Source: Nocardioides lacusdianchii (GTDB lineage: Bacteria > Actinomycetota > Actinomycetes > Propionibacteriales > Nocardioidaceae). Taken from it: 64,000 nt of DNA. The DNA lies in contig NZ_JADHZD010000003.1 of the NCBI RefSeq assembly GCF_020102855.1, positions 124,001 to 188,000 on the forward strand, written 5' to 3'. Positions 1-8,787 of the stretch are shown here, piece after piece. The stretch's first letter is position 1. Each line of letters starts with the position of its first letter. The notes beneath the pieces were generated by a model that saw only the letters and a list, made by a program, of their open reading frames with translations, was not told where the DNA came from and made no database searches. The translations under genes were made by a program, and so were the position numbers.

Positions 1-647
1 TGGGCCTCCAGGCGCTCGGCTACGAGGTCGCGGTGGCGGGGGTCAACCAGTGGAACGGCGTCGCGCTGCTGTCGCGTGTCGGCCTGGAGGACGTCGAGGT
101 CGGCTTCGCCGACATGCCGCCGTACGGCGACCCTGCCGCCGCGGAGGCGCGGGCGATCGGGGCCACCTGCGGCGGGGTGCGGGTGTGGTCCCTCTACGTG
201 CCCAACGGGCGCAAGCCCGACGACCCGCACTACGCCTACAAGCTCGACTGGCTGGCCCGGCTCCGCGAGAGCGCCAGCGAGTGGCTCGACGTGCCCACCG
301 CGCTCGTCGGTGACTGGAACATCTGCCCGACCGACGACGACGTCTTCGACGTCCGGCAGTTCGCGAAGTCGACCCACGTCACCCCGCCCGAGCGCGCCGC
401 CTTCCAGGGCTTCCTCGACGACGGTTGGGTGGAGACGACCCGCGCCTACGCGCCGGGCTACACCTACTGGGACTACTACCGCCAGCGCTTCGAGCGCGAC
501 CGCGGGCTGAAGATCGACTTCGTCCTCGGCTCCCCGGACCTGGCCTCGCGGGTCACAGGGGCCTTCATCGACCGCGACGAGCGTGACCCGGCCCAGGGCA
601 TCGGCTCGCCGTCGGACCACGCGCCGGTGATCGTCGACCTCACATGA
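1..647 (+). CDS. xth: Exodeoxyribonuclease III, 5' end cut by the window
   Basis: Mg-dependent AP endonuclease / 3'-5' exonuclease of base excision repair (endonuclease/exonuclease/phosphatase fold). The reading frame is open from base 3 with no start in context, so the N-terminal part lies outside the window. Visible family motifs are NGVALLSR, the GDWNICPTDDDVFD metal and substrate loop, the segment YAPGYTYWDYYRQR and the C-terminal catalytic SDHAP. An in-frame GTG at 33 is internal and not a credible start. The 3' end overlaps the convergent MFS gene by 8 bases. The ExoIII assignment within the EEP superfamily is strong. Confidence 0.93.
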   Translation, partial: GLQALGYEVAVAGVNQWNGVALLSRVGLEDVEVGFADMPPYGDPAAAEARAIGATCGGVRVWSLYVPNGRKPDDPHYAYKLDWLARLRESASEWLDVPTALVGDWNICPTDDDVFDVRQFAKSTHVTPPERAAFQGFLDDGWVETTRAYAPGYTYWDYYRQRFERDRGLKIDFVLGSPDLASRVTGAFIDRDERDPAQGIGSPSDHAPVIVDLT

Positions 648-1968
648 CCGCGGCCGGGGGCCGCGCCGGCTCGGGCTCCGGCGCGCGGCGGATGGCGTAC
701 GACATCACCGCGGCGAGCGCGCAGAGGCCGGCGGCGGCGTAGAACGCCGGGTCGTAGCCGCCCGTGAGGTCGCGGACGACTCCCGCACCGGTCGCGGCGA
801 CCGCGGCGCCGACCTGGTGGCTGGCGAAGACCCAGCCGAAGACGATCGGCCCGGCGGACGCGCCGAACCACTCCCGGCACAGCGCCACGGTCGGCGGCAC
901 CGTCGCCACCCAGTCGAGCCCGTAGACGATGATGAAGACCCACATCGTGGGCTGCACGTGCGGCGACATCAGGGCCGGCAGCGTCATCAGGCCGACCCCG
1001 CGCAGGACGTAGTAGCCGACCAGCAGCAGCCGCGGGTCGACCTTGTCGGTGAGCCAGCCCGACGCGATGGTGCCCACGACGTCGAAGATCCCGACCACCG
1101 CCAGGAGCGACGCGGCGGTCGTGGCCGGCATGCCGTGGTCGTGCGCGGCCGGCACGAAGTGGGTGGCGATGAGCCCGTTGGTGGTCATCCCGCAGATGGC
1201 GAAGCCGCCGGCGAGCAGCCAGAACGTACGGCTCCGCGCGACGTCGCGCAGCACGCCCAGCGCGCGCCCGGCGCTGGACCCGACCTGCTGGTGGGGCGGC
1301 GGGCCGGGGTCGGCGTCGGTGGCGCCGTAGGCACGCAGGCCGAGGTCGGCCGGGTGGTTGCGCAGGAGCAGCAGGACCAGCGGGATCACCGCCAGCGCGG
1401 CGACGGCCGCGAGGAGCGCCGCCGTACGCCAGCCGTGCTCGGTCGCCAGCCAGGCCACCACCGGCAGGAAGACCAGCTGGCCGGTCGCGTTGCCGGCAGT
1501 CAGGATGCCGCTGACCAGGCCGCGGCGGGCGACGAACCAGCGGCTCGTGATCGTCGCGACGAAGGCCATCGACATGGATCCGGTGCCCAGCCCGACGAGC
1601 AGTCCCCAGCACAGGATCAGCTGCCACGGCTCGGTCATGAACACGGTGAGGCCGCTGCCGAGCGCGACGAGGGTGAGCGCGGCGGCGACGACCCGGCGTA
1701 CGCCGAAGCGGTCCATGAGCGCGGCCGCGAAGGGCGACATCAGGCCGAAGAGCATGAGGTTGAGCGAGACCGCCGAGCCGATCAGGCCGTGCGACCAGCC
1801 GAACTCCTCGTTCAGCGGCTCGATCAGCACCCCCGGGACCGAGCGGAAGGCCGCGGCGCCGACGAGGGTGACGAAGGCGACGCCCGCCACTACCCAGGCC
1901 CAGTGCACCCGCTGGTCGCGGTCCGCGGGCCCCGGGGCGGGGCGCCCGGCAGGAGTCGTGGTCGTCAC
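640..1968 (-). CDS. MFS transporter, monocarboxylate/oxalate-formate antiporter type
   Basis: A 442-residue integral membrane protein with about 12 hydrophobic segments and an MFS loop between helices 2 and 3 (DRFGVRRV). The layout (N-terminal WAWVVAGVAFVT helix, FGWSHGLIGSA, then RNHPADLGLRAYG in the central loop) resembles the OFA/MCT branch, which moves small organic anions; the substrate cannot be read from sequence. The start is GTG; a CAGACT hexamer lies 7 bases upstream on the minus strand (1976-1981), consistent with a leaderless transcript. It faces xth convergently and is divergent from rmuC, 104 bases apart. Confidence 0.85.
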   Translation of the reverse strand: MTTTTPAGRPAPGPADRDQRVHWAWVVAGVAFVTLVGAAAFRSVPGVLIEPLNEEFGWSHGLIGSAVSLNLMLFGLMSPFAAALMDRFGVRRVVAAALTLVALGSGLTVFMTEPWQLILCWGLLVGLGTGSMSMAFVATITSRWFVARRGLVSGILTAGNATGQLVFLPVVAWLATEHGWRTAALLAAVAALAVIPLVLLLLRNHPADLGLRAYGATDADPGPPPHQQVGSSAGRALGVLRDVARSRTFWLLAGGFAICGMTTNGLIATHFVPAAHDHGMPATTAASLLAVVGIFDVVGTIASGWLTDKVDPRLLLVGYYVLRGVGLMTLPALMSPHVQPTMWVFIIVYGLDWVATVPPTVALCREWFGASAGPIVFGWVFASHQVGAAVAATGAGVVRDLTGGYDPAFYAAAGLCALAAVMSYAIRRAPEPEPARPPAAVM

Positions 1969-2072
1969 GCGTGCCAGTCTGGCCGAGGAGCACCCGCTCC
2001 CGCGAGCGGCCCGGTGGTCAGCGAGCGCACGAAATCCGCCACGTTGTCGGTGGTGACGCCCATGCTGGCCCC

Positions 2073-3239
2073 ATGGACACCTTCCCCCTCCTGATGGTCC
2101 TGGCGCTGGCCCTCGCGGTCGGCCTCGCCCTCGGCGCGCTGATCGGCGTGCTGTGGGCCCGCAGCCGCCCCGGCGACGACGCGGCCGTCGCCGCGCTCGA
2201 GCGACGGGTGGCCGACCACGCCGTGGTCCAGGACGGCCTCGAGCGGCTGCAGGACCAGCTCAGCGACCTCGCCCACGACCGGGTCGCCTGGCAGGCCCAG
2301 CTGCACCAGCAGGTCGCCGACATGCGGCTGTCCACCGAGACCCTGCGCCGCGAGACGACCACCCTCGCCACGGCGCTGCGCAAGCCGCAGGTGCGCGGTC
2401 AGTGGGGCGAGCTGCACCTGCGCCGCACCGTCGAGCTGGCCGGACTGGTGGACCACTGCGACTTCGCCGAGCAGGTCCGGATGGACGACGGTCGGCTGCG
2501 CCCGGACCTGGTCGTGACGCTCGCCGGCGGGCGCACCATCGCCGTCGACGCGAAGGCGCCGCTCGCAGCGTTCCTCGACCTGACCGGGACCGACGACGCG
2601 GCCGAGCACGACCGGGCGCTCGCCCGGCTCGGCGAGCACATGCGCACCCACGTCGCCGACCTCGGCTCCCGGCGCTACTGGGAGGCGCTGTCCGGCACGC
2701 CGGAGTTCGTCGTCCTCTTCGTGCCCGGCGAGGCGATCCTGCAGGCCGCGCTGCAGGCGGTGCCCGACCTGGTGGAGCAGGCCTCGGCCAAGAACGTCGT
2801 GCTCGCCACGCCGTCCACCCTCATCGCGCTGCTGCGCACCGTCGCCCAGGGCTGGCAGCACGAGGTGCTCAACGAGCAGGCGCAGGCCGTGCAGCGGCTC
2901 GGCCAGGAGCTCCACGCCCGGCTCGGGTCCATGGCCGGCCACCTCGACAAGGTCGGCCGCTCCCTCAACGCCAGCGTCGTGGCCTACAACCAGGCGATGG
3001 GCTCGCTCGAGGGTCGCGTGCTGGTGTCCGCACGCCGCTTCGCCGAGCTCGGCGTGACGACCGTCCCGCTCGACGAGCCGCGCCAGGTCGAGACGGTCCC
3101 GCGCTCGGCCGCGGCCCCCGAGCTGGCCGCGCTCGACGGCGTACGCAGTGCGACGCAGGAGCCCACGATCGACGACCTGCTCTCCCAGCAGGCGCGCTCG
3201 TCGGGTGAGCCCCCGGCGCGCCGCGCCCGGGGAGCGTGA
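2073..3239 (+). CDS. rmuC: DNA recombination protein RmuC family
   Basis: Predicted membrane-anchored nuclease-fold protein linked in E. coli to limiting recombination at inverted repeats. The 388-residue protein has one N-terminal transmembrane helix (about 5-28), a coiled coil (about 35-95) and the RmuC domain with RGQWGELHLRR (108 onward) and the VDAKAPL motif (158 onward) typical of the PD-(D/E)xK-like core. ATG at 2073 was chosen because the membrane anchor begins right there and CATGCT at 2061-2066 is placed 6 bases before it as a -10 for a leaderless message; a longer frame extends upstream but has no family sequence. Confidence 0.9.
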   Translation: MDTFPLLMVLALALAVGLALGALIGVLWARSRPGDDAAVAALERRVADHAVVQDGLERLQDQLSDLAHDRVAWQAQLHQQVADMRLSTETLRRETTTLATALRKPQVRGQWGELHLRRTVELAGLVDHCDFAEQVRMDDGRLRPDLVVTLAGGRTIAVDAKAPLAAFLDLTGTDDAAEHDRALARLGEHMRTHVADLGSRRYWEALSGTPEFVVLFVPGEAILQAALQAVPDLVEQASAKNVVLATPSTLIALLRTVAQGWQHEVLNEQAQAVQRLGQELHARLGSMAGHLDKVGRSLNASVVAYNQAMGSLEGRVLVSARRFAELGVTTVPLDEPRQVETVPRSAAAPELAALDGVRSATQEPTIDDLLSQQARSSGEPPARRARGA

Positions 3240-3248
3240 GACCGGTCC

Positions 3249-3254
3249 TAGGTT
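3249..3254 (+). promoter_or_regulatory. -10 element, leaderless promoter of the small membrane protein gene
   Basis: TAGGTT fits TAnnnT and ends 7 bases before the GTG at 3262, so transcription would begin at or next to the start codon. The purine run GAAGGA ends only one base before GTG, too close for a normal ribosome binding site, which also favours a leaderless message. Confidence 0.5.
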
Positions 3255-3261
3255 GAAGGAC

Positions 3262-3708
3262 GTGACACTGGCCGAGGCGTGGTGGCAGGTCGGGCGCGAG
3301 CCCGGCCGTCAGGTGGTGTCCCTCGGCGTCGCGGTCACCCTCACCGCGGTGAGCATCGACGTGTTGCTCGTCGGACGACTGACGCTGTTCTTCGACCTCT
3401 GCTTCATGGTGCTCTGCCTGGGCCTCGCCGCGCTGGTGCGCCGTCGCGACTTCTTCATGGTGGCGCTGCTCCCACCGGTGCTCATGACGGCCGTCTTCGT
3501 CTTCGTCGCGCTGGTCGCCCGCGACGCGATCGCCGACCCGAGCGACAGCGTGCTGCAGGCGGTCATCTCCGGGGTCGCCACCCACGGCATCGCCCTCGGC
3601 GTCGGCTATGCACTCTGCCTGGGCTGGCTCGCCTGGCGCCTGCACCGCGAGGGCGAGGCCGACATCGCGACCGAGCTCGAGCGCGAGCTCGCCGAGCCGA
3701 CCGGCTGA
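3262..3708 (+). CDS. Small membrane protein, DUF6542-like
   Basis: A 148-residue protein with four hydrophobic segments (about 17-35, 40-55, 65-88 and 100-125) and a charged C-terminal tail (HREGEADIATELERELAE). I place it in the DUF6542 group, small actinobacterial membrane proteins of unknown function often found between rmuC and ispH; family assignment is from memory of this context and is moderate. GTG at 3262 was chosen from the TAnnnT hexamer just upstream and because the hydrophobic core begins soon after. It follows rmuC by 22 bases. Confidence 0.7.
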   Translation: MTLAEAWWQVGREPGRQVVSLGVAVTLTAVSIDVLLVGRLTLFFDLCFMVLCLGLAALVRRRDFFMVALLPPVLMTAVFVFVALVARDAIADPSDSVLQAVISGVATHGIALGVGYALCLGWLAWRLHREGEADIATELERELAEPTG

Positions 3709-3775
3709 CCGGGCACTTCGTTGCGCTGCACCGGGCCGACCGGGCAATCCCTTTCGCGAGGAAGTGCCCGGTCGG
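3707..3775. repeat. Palindromic intergenic repeat with nested inverted arms
   Basis: The stretch between the small membrane protein and yciO holds GACCGGGCACTTC (3707-3719) with its exact reverse complement at 3761-3773, and an inner pair CCGACCGGGCA (3736-3746) / TGCCCGGTCGG (3765-3775). The first arm overlaps the stop codon of the upstream gene. The nested layout is that of a REP-like palindromic unit; on RNA it could serve as a two-way terminator between the convergent genes, but no T-run follows. Confidence 0.6.
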
Positions 3776-3802
3776 CGGCTCCCAGCGCGAGGAAGCGCCC
3801 AC

Positions 3803-4426
3803 TCAGGCCTCGAAGCGCTCCACGTCGCCGGCCCCGCGGCGTACGACGACGGGCTCGGCCTCGGACCAGTCGATCACCGAGGTCGGCTCGGCGGTGACCT
3901 CGCCGGACTCGACCACGACGTCGACGACGTGGTCGAGGTCCTCCTTGATCTCCCAGCCCATGGTCCGCGCCTCGGTCTCGCCGGGCAGGATCAGCGTGCT
4001 GGTGAGGATCGGCTCGCCGAGCTCCTCAAGCAGCGCGCACACGAGCGTGTGCTCGGGGATCCGGACCCCGACGGTGCGCTTCTTCGGGTGCATCAGCCGC
4101 TTCGGCACCTCGCCGGTAGCAGGCAGGATGAAGGTGTAGGGCCCCGGCGTGGCCGCCTTGATCGCACGGAACGCGTAGTTCTCCACGTGCACGAACTGCC
4201 CGAGCTGGGCGAAGTCCTTGCACATCAGCGTGAAGTGGTGGCGGTCGTCGAGCTCGCGGATCTTCAGGATCCGGTCACGACCTTCGCGGTTGCCGAGCTG
4301 CGCTCCGAGGGCGTAGCCCGAGTCGGTCGGGTAGGCGATCAGCTGGTCGCTGCGCAGCGCGTCGACGACCTGGGACACCAGCCGCGGCTGTGGGTTGTCG
4401 GGGTGGATGTCGACGTAGCGGGCCAT
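3803..4426 (-). CDS. YciO/YrdC/Sua5 family protein
   Basis: A 207-residue YrdC-fold protein. L-threonylcarbamoyladenylate synthases of this superfamily make the precursor for t6A in tRNA; YciO members are close relatives with weaker or uncertain activity. The N-terminal half has [16 protein letters not shown] and the [15 protein letters not shown] segment, and the core [14 protein letters not shown] and [11 protein letters not shown] follow. The form of these motifs and the lack of a C-terminal Sua5 domain match the YciO branch. AGGAG lies 6 bases before the ATG. It sits 13 bases behind ispH and is probably co-transcribed with it. Confidence 0.85.
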   Translation of the reverse strand: MARYVDIHPDNPQPRLVSQVVDALRSDQLIAYPTDSGYALGAQLGNREGRDRILKIRELDDRHHFTLMCKDFAQLGQFVHVENYAFRAIKAATPGPYTFILPATGEVPKRLMHPKKRTVGVRIPEHTLVCALLEELGEPILTSTLILPGETEARTMGWEIKEDLDHVVDVVVESGEVTAEPTSVIDWSEAEPVVVRRGAGDVERFEA

Positions 4427-4439
4427 GACCGGCTCCTGC

Positions 4440-5438
4440 TCAGGCCTTCTGGGCTGCGCGCATGTCGCGGCGCAGCTCCGGGGGCAGAGCGAAGATCAGC
4501 GATTCCTCCGCCGAGTGCACGGCCTTGGCATCGGGGTAGCCGCGCTCGGAGAGGAAGGCGAGCACGCCCTCGACGAGGTCCTCCGGCACCGACGCACCCG
4601 AGGTCACCGACACCGTGTCGACGCCTTCGAGCCACGCCTCGTCGATCTCGGTGTGGTCGTCGACGAGGTAGGACGCCTTCGCGCCGGCCTCGAGGGCGAC
4701 CTCGACCAGGCGCACCGAGTTCGACGAGTTGCGCGAGCCGACCACGATCACGAGGTCGGCCGACGGCGAGATCTCCTTGACCGCGAGCTGGCGGTTCTGG
4801 GTGGCGTAGCAGATGTCGTCGCTCGGCGGGTCGAGCAGCAGCGGGAACTTCTTGCGGATCGCCGCCACCGTCTCGAGCGTCTCGTCGACGCTCAGCGTGG
4901 TCTGCGAGAGCCAGGCCACCTTCGCAGGATCGCGTACGACGATGCCGTCGACGTCGTCGGGGCTCTGCACCAGCTGGATGTGCTCGGGCGCCTCGCCCGC
5001 GGTGCCCTCGACCTCCTCGTGGCCCTCGTGGCCGATGAGCAGGATGTCGTAGTCGTCGGAGGCGAAGCGGCGCGCCTCGTGGTGGACCTTGGTCACCAGC
5101 GGGCAGGTGGCGTCGATGGTCTTGAGGCTGCGCTCGGCGGCCTGCGCGTGGACCGCCGGCGAGACACCGTGGGCGGAGAACACCACGGTCTGGCCCTCCG
5201 GCACCTCGTCGAGCTCCTCGACGAAGATCGCCCCGCGCGACTCGAGGTTGGCCACCACGTGCTTGTTGTGCACGATCTGCTTGCGGACGTAGACGGGCGC
5301 GCCATAGAGGTCGAGCGCCTTCTCCACGGTGATCACGGCCCGGTCCACGCCGGCGCAGTAGCCGCGGGGGGCCGCCAGCAGCACGTTCTTCGCGCTCTCG
5401 GGGTCGAGGACGGGAGGAAGGCCGAGGTCGGTGCTCAT
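4440..5438 (-). CDS. ispH: 4-hydroxy-3-methylbut-2-enyl diphosphate reductase
   Basis: Last enzyme of the MEP (non-mevalonate) isoprenoid pathway; reduces HMBPP to IPP and DMAPP with a [4Fe-4S] cluster. The 332-residue protein has the three cluster cysteines in family context: C28 ([12 protein letters not shown]), C112 (DATCPLV) and C210 ([11 protein letters not shown]), plus [18 protein letters not shown] and [15 protein letters not shown] hexamer 7 bases before ATG supports this start and a leaderless message. It is divergent from xseA. The isoprenyl transferase at 48.8-49.6 kb would use its products. Confidence 0.97.
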   Translation of the reverse strand: MSTDLGLPPVLDPESAKNVLLAAPRGYCAGVDRAVITVEKALDLYGAPVYVRKQIVHNKHVVANLESRGAIFVEELDEVPEGQTVVFSAHGVSPAVHAQAAERSLKTIDATCPLVTKVHHEARRFASDDYDILLIGHEGHEEVEGTAGEAPEHIQLVQSPDDVDGIVVRDPAKVAWLSQTTLSVDETLETVAAIRKKFPLLLDPPSDDICYATQNRQLAVKEISPSADLVIVVGSRNSSNSVRLVEVALEAGAKASYLVDDHTEIDEAWLEGVDTVSVTSGASVPEDLVEGVLAFLSERGYPDAKAVHSAEESLIFALPPELRRDMRAAQKA

Positions 5439-5445
5439 GGGTGCG

Positions 5446-5489
5446 AGTCTACGGGCCCACCCACCAGTGTCCGACCCCTCGCCTATCCT
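5446..5489. promoter_or_regulatory. Divergent leaderless promoters of ispH and xseA
   Basis: On the minus strand TAGACT (5446-5451) stands 7 bases from the ispH ATG; on the plus strand TATCCT (5484-5489) stands 6 bases from the xseA GTG at 5496. Both match TAnnnT at the spacing expected when transcription starts at the first base of the start codon. No ribosome binding site precedes either gene. The whole divergent control region is only 57 bases. Confidence 0.6.
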
Positions 5490-5495
5490 CGCCGC

Positions 5496-6761
5496 GTGCC
5501 CTCACTCCGCGACGCCACGGCCGAGTCCCCGGCCCCGGTGCGCGCGGTGGCCAACGCGGTGGCGCAGTGGATCGACAAGCTCGGCGGCGTGTGGGTCGAG
5601 GGACAGATCGCCCAGGTCAACCGGCGCCCCGGGGTCAACACCGTCTTCATGACCCTGCGCGACACGGTCGCCGACATCTCGGTGACGCTCACGTGCGCCC
5701 GCTCGCTCTTCGACTCGATGAACCCGCCCCTGGTCGAGGGGGCGAGCGTGGTCGTCCACGCGCGCCCCAGCTTCTACGCCAACCGCGGCTCGTTCTCGCT
5801 GGCCGCGCGCGAGATCAAGATGGTCGGCCTCGGCGAGCTGCTCGCGCGACTCGAGCGCCGCCGGCAGCTGCTGGCCGCCGAGGGGCTCTTCGCCCCCGAG
5901 CTCAAGCGCGACCTGCCCTTCCTCCCCGGCCGGGTGGGCCTGGTGACCGCGCCCAACAGCGCGGCGGAGCGCGACGTCCTGGAGAACGCGCGCCGCCGCT
6001 GGCCGGCCGTGCAGTTCGAGGTGGCCTACGCAGCCATGCAGGGCCAGAGGTGCGCGGCCGAGGTGATCGAGGCGCTGCAGCGCCTCGAGCGCAACGCGGA
6101 CGTCGACGTCGTCGTGGTCGCCCGCGGTGGCGGCTCGATCGAGGACCTGCTGCCCTTCTCCGACGAGGCCGTCATCCGCGCGGTCCACGCCATGCGCACC
6201 CCGGTGGTGTCCGCCATCGGTCACGAGCCCGACCAGCCGCTGCTCGACCTCGTCGCCGACGTGCGCGCCTCCACCCCCACCGACGCCGCCAAGCTGGTCG
6301 TTCCCGACATGGCCGAGGAGGCGCAGGGCGTGACGTGGGCCCGCGACCGCATGCGCCAGGTCATCACCCAGCGCATCGCGCGCGAGCAGGAGTGGCTCGT
6401 CCAGGTCCGCTCACGACCCGCGATGGCCGACCCCCGCAACCTGCTCGCCGTGCGGTCCGACGAGGTCGACGAGCTGCTGGCGCGCGCCCGGCGTACGCTC
6501 TCGCACCGCCTCGACCGCGCCGCCGACGACATCGGCCACCAGCGCGCCCGGGCCCAGGCCCTCTCGCCGCTCGCGACCCTCCAGCGGGGCTACGCCGTGC
6601 TCCAGGACGCCGACGGGCACGTCGTCACGTCCGTCGCCCAGGCCACCGCGGGTGCGGCCGTCTCGGTGCGGGTCGCCGACGGCCGGATCCACGCCACCAC
6701 CGACCGCGTCGAGCCCGACGCCCGCACGTCAGACCCCGTCCAGGAGGACCCCGATGAGTGA
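5496..6761 (+). CDS. xseA: Exodeoxyribonuclease VII large subunit
   Basis: Catalytic subunit of ExoVII, a metal-independent nuclease degrading single-stranded DNA from both ends. The 421-residue protein starts with the OB-fold ([22 protein letters not shown]), followed by the catalytic domain with [33 protein letters not shown] and the [14 protein letters not shown] segment, then a helical C-terminal region and a QRGYAVL tail. The GTG at 5496 fits the start of the OB-fold and the TATCCT element upstream; the open frame extends further back but through an antisense region of ispH. Overlaps xseB by 8 bases. Confidence 0.96.
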   Translation: MPSLRDATAESPAPVRAVANAVAQWIDKLGGVWVEGQIAQVNRRPGVNTVFMTLRDTVADISVTLTCARSLFDSMNPPLVEGASVVVHARPSFYANRGSFSLAAREIKMVGLGELLARLERRRQLLAAEGLFAPELKRDLPFLPGRVGLVTAPNSAAERDVLENARRRWPAVQFEVAYAAMQGQRCAAEVIEALQRLERNADVDVVVVARGGGSIEDLLPFSDEAVIRAVHAMRTPVVSAIGHEPDQPLLDLVADVRASTPTDAAKLVVPDMAEEAQGVTWARDRMRQVITQRIAREQEWLVQVRSRPAMADPRNLLAVRSDEVDELLARARRTLSHRLDRAADDIGHQRARAQALSPLATLQRGYAVLQDADGHVVTSVAQATAGAAVSVRVADGRIHATTDRVEPDARTSDPVQEDPDE

Positions 6762-6978
6762 CGCTCCCACCCAGCCCGCCCCGGACCAGCCCAGCTACGA
6801 GGAGGCGCGCGAGGAGCTCATCGAGGTGGTCCGCACCCTCGAGGCCGGTGGCACCACCCTCGAGGAGTCGCTGGCGCTGTGGGAGCGCGGCGAGGCGCTC
6901 GCCAAGGTCTGCCAGTCCTGGCTCGACGGTGCCCGCACCCGGCTCGACGAGGCGATGGGCAACGAGCCCGAGGACTAA
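6754..6978 (+). CDS. xseB: Exodeoxyribonuclease VII small subunit
   Basis: A 74-residue helical protein that binds several copies per large subunit in ExoVII. The family pattern is plain: [48 protein letters not shown] (split motifs E-L-x(2)-V and LEESL-x-LWERG). The start has AGGAGG at 6742-6747, 6 bases before the ATG, and the gene overlaps the end of xseA by 8 bases, so translation of the two subunits is likely coupled. Its stop overlaps the end of the convergent DUF4245 gene by 4 bases. Confidence 0.95.
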   Translation: MSDAPTQPAPDQPSYEEAREELIEVVRTLEAGGTTLEESLALWERGEALAKVCQSWLDGARTRLDEAMGNEPED

Positions 6979-7517
6979 CGGGTCAGCAGCCCCATGAAGG
7001 CCTCGATGTCCCCGGCCGGCGCGGAGCCGTAGACCAGCAGCGCCTCGTCGCCGATCTCCGTCGCGTAGCCGGTGTCCCCACCGTCGTCGGTGAAGGTCTG
7101 CCAGGTGTCGGCGACCTCGGAGGTCACGCTCGCCTCGTCGCCGGCGTCCGCGTCCTCGTCGACGTAGAGCTCCACGAGGTCGTCGACCGACGCGTCCTGC
7201 TGGCGGACGCCGACGAAGTCGCCGTCGTCGGTGAGCACCCCGAGGCCCCACCGCGGGTCGTCGCCGGCCGCCAGCTCCACGCTCGTCGCGGTCCACCCCG
7301 CCGGCAGGTCGCGCGGGTGCACGACCGAGAGGTTCGCCTGCTGCGCGACCTCGACGCTGTCGCGCCAGTCGACGGCGACCGGGGTGTCGTCGACCTCACC
7401 GCGGAACAGTCCCCGCCAGGTCACGAAGGCGAGCACGAAGAGCACGGTCACGATCAGTGCGCCAGTCATGCCGCCGAAGGAACGGTTGTACCTGCCCGGC
7501 TGTCCTTGCGCACTCAC
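6975..7517 (-). CDS. DUF4245 membrane-anchored protein
   Basis: An actinobacterial protein of unknown function with a short cytoplasmic N-terminus ([10 protein letters not shown]), one transmembrane helix (about 20-40 of this version), a WRGLF segment and an extracytoplasmic beta-rich domain with [18 protein letters not shown] and GWTATSVEL. This pattern is that of DUF4245. GTG at 7517 was chosen because GGGAGG lies 9 bases upstream; an in-frame ATG at 7526 has the same purine run directly abutting it and is the alternative. The gene is convergent with xseB, a common neighbour in actinobacteria. Confidence 0.78.
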   Translation of the reverse strand: MSAQGQPGRYNRSFGGMTGALIVTVLFVLAFVTWRGLFRGEVDDTPVAVDWRDSVEVAQQANLSVVHPRDLPAGWTATSVELAAGDDPRWGLGVLTDDGDFVGVRQQDASVDDLVELYVDEDADAGDEASVTSEVADTWQTFTDDGGDTGYATEIGDEALLVYGSAPAGDIEAFMGLLTR

Positions 7518-7565
7518 GGGCTCCATCCTCCCAGCCCCGCGGTAGCCCGACAGCCAGCGGGGCAC

Positions 7566-7591
7566 GATGCATCCGCAGCAGCGGATGAATC
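7566..7591. promoter_or_regulatory. Inverted repeat upstream of the molybdate operon regulator
   Basis: GATGCATCCGC (7566-7576) and GCGGATGAATC (7581-7591) form arms of 11 bases with one mismatch around a 4-base centre. It lies 25 bases upstream of a CATACT hexamer (7616-7621) that would be the -10 of the regulator gene starting at 7628, so it is placed as an operator for autoregulation or molybdate control. No binding protein is shown by sequence. Confidence 0.45.
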
Positions 7592-7627
7592 AGCGCGTGA
7601 TGACCGCAGGTGCGGCATACTGCCGAC

Positions 7628-8032
7628 GTGATCACCTACCGAATCGCGGAGGCTGCGGAGATCCTCGCCGTCAGCGACGACACCGTACGCCGCTGGGTGG
7701 ACGCCGGCCGGCTCCCCTCGCAGCGCGACGGCGGGCGCACCACCGTGGCCGGCACGGACCTCGCCGACCTGGCCGCGCACCTGGCCGAGACCGGCGAGGT
7801 CGCCGAGCGTGACCGCACCCGGGCCAGCTCGGTGAGCGCGCGCAACCGGATGAGCGGCATCGTCACCCGGGTCAAGCGCGACCACGTGATGGCCCAGGTC
7901 GAGATGATCTGCGGGCCCTACCGCGTCGTGTCCTTGATGAGCAGCGACGCCGCCGACGAGCTGGGGCTCGAGCCGGGCGTGCGCGCGATCGCCAGCGTGA
8001 AGTCGACGAACGTGATCGTCGAGGTCCCGTGA
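7628..8032 (+). CDS. HTH-Mop (TOBE) molybdate-responsive regulator
   Basis: A 134-residue protein with an excisionase/MerR-like winged helix (about 1-55: ITYRIAEAAEILAVSDDTVRRWVDAGRLP) followed by a molybdopterin-binding-protein (Mop/TOBE) domain (about 70-134: ARNRMSGIVTRVKRDHVMAQVEMICG, then LGLEPGVRAIASVKSTNVIVEV). The domain pair suggests a compact sensor that binds molybdate and controls the modABC genes that follow with a one-base overlap. It is smaller than ModE and has only one Mop domain. GTG at 7628 was chosen because CATACT lies 6 bases upstream. Confidence 0.85.
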   Translation: MITYRIAEAAEILAVSDDTVRRWVDAGRLPSQRDGGRTTVAGTDLADLAAHLAETGEVAERDRTRASSVSARNRMSGIVTRVKRDHVMAQVEMICGPYRVVSLMSSDAADELGLEPGVRAIASVKSTNVIVEVP

Positions 8033-8787
8033 TGCGCGCGGCCGTCGCCCTCCTGCTGCTCCTGCCGCTCGCCGCGTGCGGCGCCGACGGCGACGACGGG
8101 CAGACCCTCACCGTGCTGGCCGCCGCCAGCCTCACCGAGACCTTCACCGAACTGGCCGAGACCTTCGAGGACGAGCACCCCGACGTCGAGGTCGAGCTCG
8201 TCTTCGGCTCCTCCACCACGCTCGCCGAGCAGGCGGCCGACGGTGCACCGGGACAGGTGCTGGCCACCGCGGACGAGGCCTCGATGGGTGTCGCCGACGA
8301 CGCCGGCGTGCTCGCCGGGGCACCCGTCGGCTTCGTGGGCAACAGCCTCACCGTCGTCACCCCGCCCGACAACCCGGCCGGCATCACGTCCCTCGATGAC
8401 CTCGACGGCTCCGGGGTCGACTACGTCGTCTGCGCCTCCACCGCGCCGTGCGGCGCCGCCGCCGAGACCCTGCTGGCCACGGCGGGCATCGACGCCCCGC
8501 CCGCGAGCGAGGAGGTCGACGTCAAGGCCGTGCTGGCGCGGGTCGTGCAGGGCGAGGCCGACGCCGGGCTGGTCTACCGCACCGACGCCGTCGCTGCCGG
8601 TGACGACGTGGCGGAGGTGGCGATCGCCGACGCCGACGCCGTCACCACCACCTACGTCGTCGCCCCGCTGTCCGGCGCCGACGGTGCGACGGGCGACCTG
8701 GCGGCCGACTTCGTGGCTCTGGTGCGGAGCGAGGAGGCACGGGCGGTCTTCTCCGACGCCGGCTTCGGCGAGGTCGCGGCCCCGTGA
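8032..8787 (+). CDS. modA: Molybdate ABC transporter substrate-binding lipoprotein
   Basis: Binds molybdate or tungstate outside the cell for the ModBC importer. The 251-residue protein has a short lipoprotein signal (LLLLLPLAAC, Cys about 15), then the ModA pattern TLTVLAAASLTETFTELAETF, VFGSSTTLAEQ, TSLDDL and RVVQGEADAGLVYRTDAV. The start overlaps the stop of the upstream regulator as GTGATG; ATG at 8032 is taken, GTG at 8029 is possible. The 3' end overlaps modB by four bases, so modABC is one tight operon. Confidence 0.95.
   Translation: MRAAVALLLLLPLAACGADGDDGQTLTVLAAASLTETFTELAETFEDEHPDVEVELVFGSSTTLAEQAADGAPGQVLATADEASMGVADDAGVLAGAPVGFVGNSLTVVTPPDNPAGITSLDDLDGSGVDYVVCASTAPCGAAAETLLATAGIDAPPASEEVDVKAVLARVVQGEADAGLVYRTDAVAAGDDVAEVAIADADAVTTTYVVAPLSGADGATGDLAADFVALVRSEEARAVFSDAGFGEVAAP

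Noticed and set aside
476..1993. Long open frames antisense or out of frame to real genes (for example 476-1993, 9452-11503, 42163-45234, 43955-46015)
   Set aside because: Composition is Arg/Ala/Gly/His-rich without family motifs; they are typical high-GC shadows of genes on the other strand or frame.
4425..5495. N-terminal extension of xseA through the ispH antisense strand
   Set aside because: The frame is open to 4425 because of high GC, but the protein text there is Arg/His/Gly-rich noise and the promoter hexamer and OB-fold place the start at 5496.
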